Source: Bacteroidales bacterium (GTDB lineage: Bacteria > Bacteroidota > Bacteroidia > Bacteroidales > WCHB1-69). From it: DNA of 8,953 bases. The position numbers were made by a program, and so were the translations under genes. The notes under the pieces were generated by a model. The model had not been told where the DNA came from, searched no databases, and saw only the letters and a program-made list of their open reading frames with translations. Numbering within the stretch: position 1 is the stretch's first letter; every line of letters begins with the position of its first letter. The DNA is taken from positions 1-8,953 of the forward strand of contig JAEEUY010000204.1 of assembly GCA_016290715.1 (NCBI GenBank), given 5' to 3'. Shown here in pieces: positions 1 to 6,068 of this stretch.

Positions 1-624
1 TGGGAAATGGACCTTTTCCGCGAGATGATTCCGCTGATGAAAAAATGGATCAGCCATACCATTGAGGACAAACCTGAAGTGCTGGACTTGGCCGCTCAGG
101 CGGGCGCATGGTACGTGTATCAGGCTGTTTACGACACTTCCGATTACATCAAAGAACGGGTGAAACGCTACCACGACTATGGTATCGGTGTGGAAGGAAC
201 TATCCTGCTGGGGCTTGACAACCAGACCGAAGACGACATCCTCCGCCTGATTGACTTTCTCTTGAAGATTGATTTGGACTTGGCCGAATTCACCGTTTTG
301 GCTCCTTTCCCACACACCAAAGCCTACGACGATCTGATGCGCCAAGGCCGTATCTTCGACCACGACTGGGATCACTACAATGCCGGTCAGGTGGTGTATC
401 AGCCCAAGCACATGTCGCCGGAAAGATTGCAGGAATTGTATGAGTATGCTTGGAAAGCCTTCTATCAGGATGAGACTCAGGAAGAAAAGATGTTCAAACT
501 GTTCACCAGTGTGGTGCTTCGCGAGATGGAGGATGGCACCTACCGCCCACGTAACCGCAAGTTGGCCAACAAGACCTTCGGCAAAGACGTTGACCGTTCC
601 GCTTCTAAAGTTAATCTTCGCTAA
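1..624 (+). CDS. B12-binding-type radical SAM protein, C-terminal part (5' truncated by window edge)
   Basis: The reading frame is open from base 1 and ends at TAA 622-624, so only the last 207 residues are seen; the ATG at 7 is probably internal. The visible part resembles the second half of the radical SAM barrel followed by the C-terminal extension (DUF4070-like) of cobalamin-dependent radical SAM enzymes of the BchE/HpnR type. Examples are the strand GIGVEGTILLGLDNQTEDDI, the FTVLAPFPHTKAYDDL segment (compare the LTPYPGTPLY pattern of the family), and the YNAGQVVYQPKHMSPERLQE stretch before an aromatic-rich helix. The CxxxCxxC cluster motif and any B12 domain would lie upstream, outside the window, so they cannot be confirmed. 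The substrate is unknown. The gene is somewhat GC-richer than its neighbours and probably forms an operon with the small gene that starts 24 bases after its stop. Confidence 0.8.
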   Translation, partial: WEMDLFREMIPLMKKWISHTIEDKPEVLDLAAQAGAWYVYQAVYDTSDYIKERVKRYHDYGIGVEGTILLGLDNQTEDDILRLIDFLLKIDLDLAEFTVLAPFPHTKAYDDLMRQGRIFDHDWDHYNAGQVVYQPKHMSPERLQELYEYAWKAFYQDETQEEKMFKLFTSVVLREMEDGTYRPRNRKLANKTFGKDVDRSASKVNLR

Positions 625-648
625 TAACCATTAAATCAAAATATTACC

Positions 649-1020
649 ATGAAAGTTTCTCCGAAATACTATGATGAGATTTTTGACTTCGCCGGACAAT
701 GGGATATGCCATCCAAATGCGGACTAAAAATCATACAACACAATGATAAAAAAACAGTCATTGTAACCGAACTATATCAAGATAATCCCGGAACTTCGGT
801 AACATACGCTGGAGGCTCGCTTATCAAGCAGATTTGCGATGCCAAACAGATCAATCCCACACAACTTATCTACATTGAATGCAACCCCGACACGAACTCC
901 AAACTATCGTTCTACGACGAAGAGATGTTCCAAGTACTCTTCGACATTAATGATGCAGGAGAATTTACAAATTTGAAATACAAACAACTAACCCAGGAAG
1001 AGATCAAAGAGATGTGCTAA
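649..1020 (+). CDS. Conserved-looking hypothetical protein, 123 aa
   Basis: I do not recognise a named family. The product is a small soluble protein with no signal peptide or membrane segment. It begins KYYDEIFDFAGQWDMPSKCG, has a strand-rich middle (KKTVIVTELYQDNPGTSVTY), a helix with GGSLIKQICDAKQIN, a strand QLIYIECNP, and an acidic C-terminus ending in EEIKEMC. It has four cysteines (residues 24, 63, 78 and 123), but their spacing suggests no metal site. The alternation of strands and helices suggests a compact alpha/beta domain. The start is the first ATG after the upstream stop, preceded by an A/T-rich leader without a Shine-Dalgarno sequence, normal for Bacteroidota. The 24-base gap to the radical SAM gene suggests co-transcription. 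The coding potential looks real: codon use is similar to neighbours and the length fits the space exactly up to the convergent yqeY gene. Confidence 0.75.
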   Translation: MKVSPKYYDEIFDFAGQWDMPSKCGLKIIQHNDKKTVIVTELYQDNPGTSVTYAGGSLIKQICDAKQINPTQLIYIECNPDTNSKLSFYDEEMFQVLFDINDAGEFTNLKYKQLTQEEIKEMC

Positions 1021-1025
1021 AACCA

Positions 1026-1472
1026 CTACGATAACAAACTCTTTACAATTTCTGAAACGAGTTTGTTATCGGCTTTTCCTGCGAAAGCATGGGAAGCCAA
1101 TCCCATCAGTTTGCCCATTTCCTTGATACCTGAAATATTATTTTCGCTGATTAATTGTTTTACGGCCGCAATAATCTCCTCTTCCGACATTTGAGCAGGA
1201 AGAAATTGGGCGATGACCTCCATTTGTGCCATCTCCTCCTTGTATAAATCCTCACGATTCTGCGATTTATAAATGTCAGCAGCTTCTTTGCGCTGTTTGA
1301 CAAGTTTTTGCAATAACTTTATTTCTACATCTTCCGTAATCGGCTTCGCATCTTTTTCGGTTTTTAATAACAACAAAGCCGCTTTGATAGCACGCAAAGC
1401 ATCCAATTTTCCTTTTTCACGCGCAAGCATAGCCGTTTTTATTTCGGCATTGATTTTTTCTTCTAAGGTCAT
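1026..1472 (-). CDS. yqeY: YqeY/GatB-domain protein
   Basis: The 148-residue product is full length for the YqeY family (usually about 145-150 aa), which shares an all-helical domain with the tail of the GatB subunit of tRNA amidotransferase. Family features seen are the N-terminal EEKINAEIKTAMLAREKGKL with LRAIKAALL following, the central KQRKEAADIYKSQNRED segment, the EMAQMEVIAQFLPAQMSEEE motif, and the C-terminal GKLMGLASHAFAGKADNKLV. A role in tRNA-linked metabolism has been inferred for the family from the GatB similarity, but its molecular function is not established; GatB itself is not in the window. The gene is transcribed away from the acyl-CoA synthetase operon, from the promoter at 1517-1548, and converges on the 649-1020 gene with only five bases between stop codons. 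Its last 15 codons hold a perfect inverted repeat (see 1029-1071). Confidence 0.93.
   Translation of the reverse strand: MTLEEKINAEIKTAMLAREKGKLDALRAIKAALLLLKTEKDAKPITEDVEIKLLQKLVKQRKEAADIYKSQNREDLYKEEMAQMEVIAQFLPAQMSEEEIIAAVKQLISENNISGIKEMGKLMGLASHAFAGKADNKLVSEIVKSLLS
1029..1071. terminator. Inverted repeat at convergent gene ends, inside the yqeY 3' end
   Basis: CGATAACAAACTC (1029-1041) is repeated in perfect inverted form as GAGTTTGTTATCG (1059-1071), giving 13 base pairs around a 17-base loop, with two further T-A pairs possible in the loop (1043-1044 with 1056-1057). It lies just after the stop of the 649-1020 gene and within the last codons of yqeY. The plus-strand side is followed by only a short T run (CTTTT, 1073-1077), and the minus-strand side by TTTT in the yqeY 3' flank (1019-1022 on the plus strand reads TAAA/AAAA-like), so a classical U-tract is weak. 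The position suggests a shared terminator or RNA-stabilising 3' hairpin; function is inferred. Confidence 0.5.
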
Positions 1473-1516
1473 AGCAGAATATTTTTAATGATTAATTCAC
1501 TTCCAACGATGGGTTG

Positions 1517-1548
1517 CAAAAATACACATTTTCAAGAAGGATGACAAA
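1517..1548 (-). promoter_or_regulatory. Bacteroidota-type promoter for yqeY
   Basis: Read on the minus strand, TTTG (1545-1548) is followed after 20 bases by TATTTTTG (1517-1524). This fits the Bacteroidota consensus TTTG / about 20 bases / TAnnTTTG in both boxes and spacing. Transcription would start near 1510 and leave a leader of roughly 35-40 bases before the yqeY ATG at 1472. Confidence 0.6.
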
Positions 1549-1576
1549 AAAAATGCTGCTTTTCCAAAAAAAATCA

Positions 1577-1584
1577 TAAATTTG
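1577..1584 (+). promoter_or_regulatory. Probable -7 box for the acyl-CoA synthetase operon
   Basis: TAAATTTG followed by C matches the Bacteroidota -7 consensus TAnnTTTG. No convincing TTTG box is visible about 20 bases upstream, so the call rests on one element plus its position in the only sizeable gap before a long operon. Transcription would start near 1591, giving a 5' leader of about 130 bases. The leader holds two small AT-rich hairpins: ATAATCA/TGATTAT (1593-1599 with 1614-1620) and ATAAAAT/ATTTTAT (1632-1638 with 1642-1648). I see no known riboswitch in it. Confidence 0.45.
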
Positions 1585-1719
1585 CAACTTTGATAATCAT
1601 AGTCATATCCAACTGATTATTAATTAAATAAATAAAATATCATTTTATATAAAACGCAAACTGGGTGGTAGAATTTCTTAACTGATATTTATCGGAATAA
1701 TTCAAAAAAAATATAAATC

Positions 1720-3780
1720 ATGATCAATCCTAAATTATTAAATCCTCAAAGTATTGTTATTGTAGGGGCTTCCAATGATGTGCACAAACCAGGTGGAAAA
1801 CTCTTAAAAAACTTATTATCAAGTCCTTTCAAAGGGAAGATATATGCGGTTAATCCGAAAGAAACAGAGGTGCAAGGGATTCATTGTTATGCCAAAGTGG
1901 AAGAGTTACCAGAAGTGGATTGTGCCATTTTAGCCATCGCTGCAAAATATTGTCCTGCTACGGTAGATACCTTAGTACAACAAAAAAACACTAGAGGTTT
2001 CATCATTATTTCGGCAGGTTTTTCGGAAGAAAATGCACAAGGGGCAGAATACGAGAGACATATTGTTGATTCCATCAACAGTGTTGGGGGCAGTTTGATC
2101 GGTCCTAACTGTACCGGATTCCTCAACACCAACTACAACGGGGCTTTCGACACGCCGGTACCTCCTCTCAGTTCCAAAGGCGTTGATTTCATTACAGGGT
2201 CGGGAGCTACTGCCGTGTTCATCAAAGAGTACGGTATGAGCAATGGACTGTCATTCAATAGTGTTTGGGCAGTCGGGAACTCTGCTCAAATGGGTATTGA
2301 AGAGGTTCTGGAACATTTGGATGAGACCTTCGATGCAGAAAAAAGCTCCCACGTGATTATGCTTTACATGGAAAACATCCATAATCCAAAAAAATTATTA
2401 AAGCATGCCACTTCTTTAATTGGCAAAGGCTGCAAGATTGCCGCTATCAAATCAGGGAGCTCTGCAGCAGGCAGTCGTGCCGCCTCTTCACACACTGGTG
2501 CATTAGCAACTTCCGATGTGGCAGTGGAGGCACTCTTCCGCAAAGCAGGCATCGTTCGTTGCCACAATCGTCAGGAGTTAACCACGGTATGCTCCATTTT
2601 CATGCATCCGGAAGTAAAGGGAAAACGCATTGCCATTATCACCCACGCTGGTGGTCCTGCCGTTATGCTTACCGATGTCCTGTCCAATAACGGTTTGGAA
2701 ATACCTCATCTGGAAGGACCTGCCGCCGAAGAACTGCTAACCAAATTATATCCTGGCTCCTCTGTAGGGAATCCTATCGACTTTTTAGCCACTGGAACAG
2801 CAGAACAGTTGGGAACCATCATCGACTATTGTGAAAATAAATTCGACAACATTGATGCCATGGCCGTTATCTTTGGCTCACCCGGATTGTTTTCCAATTT
2901 TGAAGTTTACAATGTCTTGGATCAAAAGATGAGGAGCTGCAAAAAACCTATCTTCCCCATCTTGCCTTCTATCATCAATGTTAAAGATGAGATTGCCGAC
3001 TTCATTGAAAACAAACATCGCATTAATTTCCCTGAAGAGTGTGTTTTCGGAAACGCATTGGCGAAGGTCATCAATACCCCGAAACCACAACCGCAAAACC
3101 CTGTTTTGCCCGTTGTTGACACGGCGGCCATTCGACAAGTGGTTGATCGTTGTCAGGAAGGCTACCTCGGGTTGGAAGATATTCGCGCATTGTTGGATGC
3201 CGCCCATATTGACCGCAAACGCGAGGTGGAAGTGAACAACGAAGCCGATGCCGTAAAATTTGCACGCGAAGCAGGTTATCCTTTGGTCATGAAAGTGGTG
3301 GGGCCACTCCATAAATCCGACGTTGGCGGCGTGGTGCTCAATGTGAAAGATGAAGCCACCGTCATCCGCGAATTCAACCGCTTGATTAAGATACCCGAAA
3401 CTTATGCGGTGGAAATGTATCCTATGCTCTTCGGCACCGAAGTTTTCATCGGAGCTTCCTACGACAACAAATTCGGGCATCAGGTGCTCTTCGGATTGGG
3501 CGGTATTTTCGTGGAAGTGATGAAAGATGTAAAAGCCGCTTTAGCGCCCGTTAATAAAGAGGAGGCGTTGAGCCTGATTCGTCAGTTGCGCGGGTACAAG
3601 ATCCTGAAAGGAGTGCGTGGACAAGAACCTGTTAACGAAGAATTGTTTGCAGAAACCGTAGCGAAAGTATCTGCTTTGGTGACGGCAGCTCCCGAAATCG
3701 TTGAAATGGACCTTAATCCTCTTTTAGGCACCAGCAAGAGCATTACAGCTGTAGATGCCCGAATCAGAATTCAAAAATAG
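1720..3780 (+). CDS. ADP-forming acetate/acyl-CoA ligase, alpha-beta fusion
   Basis: The 686-residue product matches the NDP-forming acyl-CoA synthetase family, which converts acyl-CoA, ADP and phosphate to the free acid, CoA and ATP (or the reverse). Domain order is an N-terminal CoA-binding Rossmann domain (about 5-130; SIVIVGASNDVHKPGGKLLK, then IGPNCTGFLN), a succinyl-CoA-ligase-like domain (about 150-290), a further ligase domain (about 300-450), a linker, and an ATP-grasp domain (about 470-686). The phosphorylated histidine of the alpha part is H258 in the SSHTGALA motif, and the second histidine that relays phosphate in the beta part is H531 in HKSDVGGV; both are known catalytic residues in archaeal ACD. 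The C-terminal MDLNPLL motif is typical of the ATP-grasp fold. No acetyltransferase domain is present, so it is not a Pat-type protein acetylase. Acetate is the usual substrate, but propionate or branched acyl groups cannot be excluded. It opens the operon; nusB follows after 30 bases. Confidence 0.93.
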   Translation: MINPKLLNPQSIVIVGASNDVHKPGGKLLKNLLSSPFKGKIYAVNPKETEVQGIHCYAKVEELPEVDCAILAIAAKYCPATVDTLVQQKNTRGFIIISAGFSEENAQGAEYERHIVDSINSVGGSLIGPNCTGFLNTNYNGAFDTPVPPLSSKGVDFITGSGATAVFIKEYGMSNGLSFNSVWAVGNSAQMGIEEVLEHLDETFDAEKSSHVIMLYMENIHNPKKLLKHATSLIGKGCKIAAIKSGSSAAGSRAASSHTGALATSDVAVEALFRKAGIVRCHNRQELTTVCSIFMHPEVKGKRIAIITHAGGPAVMLTDVLSNNGLEIPHLEGPAAEELLTKLYPGSSVGNPIDFLATGTAEQLGTIIDYCENKFDNIDAMAVIFGSPGLFSNFEVYNVLDQKMRSCKKPIFPILPSIINVKDEIADFIENKHRINFPEECVFGNALAKVINTPKPQPQNPVLPVVDTAAIRQVVDRCQEGYLGLEDIRALLDAAHIDRKREVEVNNEADAVKFAREAGYPLVMKVVGPLHKSDVGGVVLNVKDEATVIREFNRLIKIPETYAVEMYPMLFGTEVFIGASYDNKFGHQVLFGLGGIFVEVMKDVKAALAPVNKEEALSLIRQLRGYKILKGVRGQEPVNEELFAETVAKVSALVTAAPEIVEMDLNPLLGTSKSITAVDARIRIQK

Positions 3781-3810
3781 TTACCGTTTTTCATTCTAAT
3801 ACAACAACTT

Positions 3811-4782
3811 ATGGTTAGCAGAAGATATTTAAGAATCAAAGTCATGCAAGCATTGTATGCGAAAAAAGCCAATGCGAACGAAGACTTGGCCTCCGGAGAG
3901 AAAAAATTAGACCAATCCATACAACGCTGTCAGGAACTCTCTTTCTATTTTTATTCTATCTTCCCCATTATCAGAAATTATGTTGACAACAAATTAAACG
4001 AGCGAAAAAACAAGAATTTCCCTACTGAAGAAGACCTCAACCCCAATACAAAATTTGTTGACAACTTGGTTATCAAGCAGATAGATGAAAACAAATTTTT
4101 ACAAAGCAGATGGAAAGAGTTGGGCATCAATTGGTATCAACAAACCGATTTGATAGCGAAAATTTTCTCTGAAATCATGAAATTGGAGAAATATCAAACC
4201 TATATGGCTGAACCCGCACGGAGCTATAAGAGCGACAAAGAGTTGATTTTAGCCATCATCACCGAAGTTTTTGCAGAAAATGAGCTGCTACATTGGTTCT
4301 TTGAAGAAAAATATGTGCACTGGTTTGATGACTACAATGAAGCACTGCTGATGGTTTACCAGAATATCACTTTTTGGAAAGCATCCCAAGAACAAGTTAC
4401 CATTTCCCCATTACTGAAAGACCCTACAGAAGACACCCTATTTTACAAAAACTTATACCGCAAGACCATTGAAAATTGGTCAACCCATTTTAAAGAGATT
4501 GAGTCCAAACTCCAAAATTGGGAATCCGACCGCGTGATTGAAACCGATATGATCTTGATGCAAATGGCCCTATGCGAACTGACGGAATTTTCCGATATCC
4601 CTGTAAAAGTAACCATTAACGAGTATATCGAAATTGCTAAAATGTACAGTTCCGCCAAGAGCGCCAACTTCATCAACGGAATGATCGACCGCCTTGCCAA
4701 CGAGCTAAAAGCGCAAGGGAAACTCAACAAAAGTGGTCGTGGATTGTTAAACCAAAGTCTAAAACCAATGAAAGATGAATAA
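3811..4782 (+). CDS. nusB: Transcription antitermination factor NusB (long Bacteroidota form)
   Basis: NusB binds boxA RNA together with NusE (ribosomal protein S10) and helps RNA polymerase resist termination, mainly on rRNA operons. The N-terminus SRRYLRIKVMQALYA corresponds to the start of the NusB fold, and the C-terminal part (about 210-300) carries the rest of it: IETDMILMQMALCELTEF, then DIPVKVTINEYIEIAKMYSS, then ANFINGMIDRL, which aligns well with the same region of the Escherichia coli protein. At 323 residues it is more than twice the E. coli length (139 aa); the extra, helix-rich and charged segment lies in the middle (about 25-200), as is common in Bacteroidota. No promoter is visible in the 30-base gap after the acyl-CoA ligase gene, so it is probably co-transcribed. 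Its end overlaps the next gene by eight bases. Confidence 0.93.
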   Translation: MVSRRYLRIKVMQALYAKKANANEDLASGEKKLDQSIQRCQELSFYFYSIFPIIRNYVDNKLNERKNKNFPTEEDLNPNTKFVDNLVIKQIDENKFLQSRWKELGINWYQQTDLIAKIFSEIMKLEKYQTYMAEPARSYKSDKELILAIITEVFAENELLHWFFEEKYVHWFDDYNEALLMVYQNITFWKASQEQVTISPLLKDPTEDTLFYKNLYRKTIENWSTHFKEIESKLQNWESDRVIETDMILMQMALCELTEFSDIPVKVTINEYIEIAKMYSSAKSANFINGMIDRLANELKAQGKLNKSGRGLLNQSLKPMKDE

Positions 4783-5239
4783 ACTGAGCCGTATTTTATG
4801 GATTGTTTTGGGACTCGTGATTATCGGCGTGGTCATCTATGTTTTTTGTACCGATAAGGAAGTGCCGGAAGTATATAACCCCGCAACGGCCGAATCCGGA
4901 GAGATACGCATACAGGATGAAAATGCGCCCAAAATAGTATTTGAGGAAACAACGTATGACTTTGGCACCATCATACAAGGGGAAAAATTAACCCATGTGT
5001 TTGTATTTACCAATGAAGGCAAATCCGATTTAGTGATTCATTCGGCCAAAGCATCTTGCGGTTGCACCACCTCCACCCCTCCCAAAGCCCCCATCAGACC
5101 GGGTGAAAAAGGGGAAATCAAAATCACTTTTGACTCCAAATCGAAAAAGGGAGCCGTGGACAATAATGTGCGGGTAGCCGCCAACACCTATCCCACCATA
5201 ACGGTTTTACACATCAAAGCAAATGTTAAAACTCTATAA
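4775..5239 (+). CDS. Membrane-anchored DUF1573 protein
   Basis: The 154-residue product has an N-terminal hydrophobic segment (about 7-24, ILWIVLGLVIIGVVIYVF) and one DUF1573 domain (about 55-150). Domain hallmarks are YDFGTIIQGEKLTHVFVFTN, the ASCGCTT motif with cysteines 95 and 97, and PGEKGEIKITFDSKSKKG, all typical of this immunoglobulin-like fold common in Bacteroidota. The family has no firmly known function. The domain should face the periplasm. Cysteine 25 directly follows the hydrophobic stretch, so a lipoprotein is conceivable, but VFC is a poor lipobox and an uncleaved anchor is more likely. The ATG lies inside the nusB end (ATGAATAA spans both the start and the nusB stop), suggesting coupled translation. 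Its place between nusB and yajC suggests an envelope role, which is inference. Confidence 0.88.
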   Translation: MNKLSRILWIVLGLVIIGVVIYVFCTDKEVPEVYNPATAESGEIRIQDENAPKIVFEETTYDFGTIIQGEKLTHVFVFTNEGKSDLVIHSAKASCGCTTSTPPKAPIRPGEKGEIKITFDSKSKKGAVDNNVRVAANTYPTITVLHIKANVKTL

Positions 5240-5274
5240 TTCAAATATTTATTAATTATCAATCAACAAACAAA

Positions 5275-5607
5275 ATGAACAATTTATTATTTTTATTAAT
5301 GGCACCCGCCGAGGGACAACAAGGCGGAAGCGGATGGTCAATGCTTTTGATGCTTTTGGCATTTTTTCTCATTTTATGGTTTTTTATGATTCGCCCGCAA
5401 CAAAAAAGAGCGAAACAGGAACAAGAAGCCCGCAATGCCATGCAAAAAGGGGATAAAGTGGTTACTATCGGCGGTATCCATGGCAAAATTGCCGAAGTAC
5501 AAGAAACCGCTTTCCTGATTGAAGTGGCAGATGGCGTTAAAATCAAAGTGGAGAAAAATGCGATTGCAGTCAATCAAATTCCCAACCAAAAAAATGAAAA
5601 CAAATAA
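5275..5607 (+). CDS. yajC: Sec translocon accessory subunit YajC
   Basis: The 110-residue product is the usual length for YajC, the small single-span inner-membrane protein that associates with SecDF in the SecYEG protein-export machinery. The sequence shows a short periplasmic N-terminus rich in G and Q (10-20), a hydrophobic span (about 21-39, SMLLMLLAFFLILWFFMI), the diagnostic RPQQKRAKQ just after the membrane (40-48), and the cytoplasmic motif KGDKVVTIGGIHGKI (58-72). The start at 5275 follows a 35-base AT-rich gap with no visible promoter box. The 3' end overlaps the next gene by 14 bases. The neighbouring membrane and signal-peptide-processing genes fit an export/envelope cluster; secD and secF are not in the window. 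Confidence 0.95.
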   Translation: MNNLLFLLMAPAEGQQGGSGWSMLLMLLAFFLILWFFMIRPQQKRAKQEQEARNAMQKGDKVVTIGGIHGKIAEVQETAFLIEVADGVKIKVEKNAIAVNQIPNQKNENK

Positions 5608-6031
5608 TATTATTCCTATCGGAGGGCATCACTTGAGAATGCCCTCCCTCACTTTTTTAGTCTGTGTCGCAATAACTGTGCTGCTGTGGGTTTTTGTTAC
5701 TTTTTCTCGCGAATATACCGTAACCTACGATTACAAAGTGGTTTGCAGCGACATACCAGAAGGAAGAACCGAAGCTGTTTTGTCTGATTCTACCTTTACC
5801 CTTGTTTTCAAATCCAAAGGATTCACTTTCCTGAATCCAAAATTTTACAAAGCAAACCGTGTCCTTTCACTCCCTGTTTCAAAACTCCTTGAACACAAAG
5901 GACATAACTTATACAGTTATCGGTTTACCAAAAATGAAATCAAAGATTACATCAAAGACAGTCAGATTTTTGACAATTATTTTATTGACATCGACTCCCC
6001 TAACGAAATCACTATTTATTTAGGAAATTAA
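5594..6031 (+). CDS. Short YbbR-like single-span membrane protein
   Basis: The start chosen is the ATG at 5594 (MKTNNIIPIGG), giving 145 residues. The frame is open further upstream to 5519, but that stretch lies wholly inside yajC and reads as out-of-frame sequence. The protein has a transmembrane segment (about 18-37, SLTFLVCVAITVLLWVFVTF) followed by a strand-rich domain of roughly 100 residues that begins YTVTYDYKVVCSDIPEGRTE, matching the way YbbR-like domains start after the anchor (compare the VPV.y.nlPeG pattern). The location after yajC matches the YbbR-like gene in many Bacteroidota clusters. Related proteins are often around 300 residues with repeated domains; here there is room for only one or slightly more. 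The domain should lie outside the cytoplasm. The call rests on topology, context and weak motif similarity, so the family assignment is moderate. Confidence 0.68.
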   Translation: MKTNNIIPIGGHHLRMPSLTFLVCVAITVLLWVFVTFSREYTVTYDYKVVCSDIPEGRTEAVLSDSTFTLVFKSKGFTFLNPKFYKANRVLSLPVSKLLEHKGHNLYSYRFTKNEIKDYIKDSQIFDNYFIDIDSPNEITIYLGN

Positions 6032-6068
6032 TCGATTCCTCTCAAGGAATTTAAAAATATTTAAAACC

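Noticed and set aside
2878..3480. A 200-codon open frame on the minus strand within the acyl-CoA ligase gene
   Set aside because: It is antisense to a well-conserved enzyme region; its translation shows no family features and its length follows from the codon bias of the real gene.
5519..5593. Upstream extension of the YbbR-like gene
   Set aside because: The extra 25 residues lie fully inside yajC and are basic, out-of-frame sequence; the ATG at 5594 directly precedes a normal membrane-protein N-terminus.
6035..6050. Small hairpin ATTCCT-CTCA-AGGAAT between the YbbR-like gene and sppA
   Set aside because: Only six base pairs and no T run follow; too weak for a terminator and likely by chance in a short gap.
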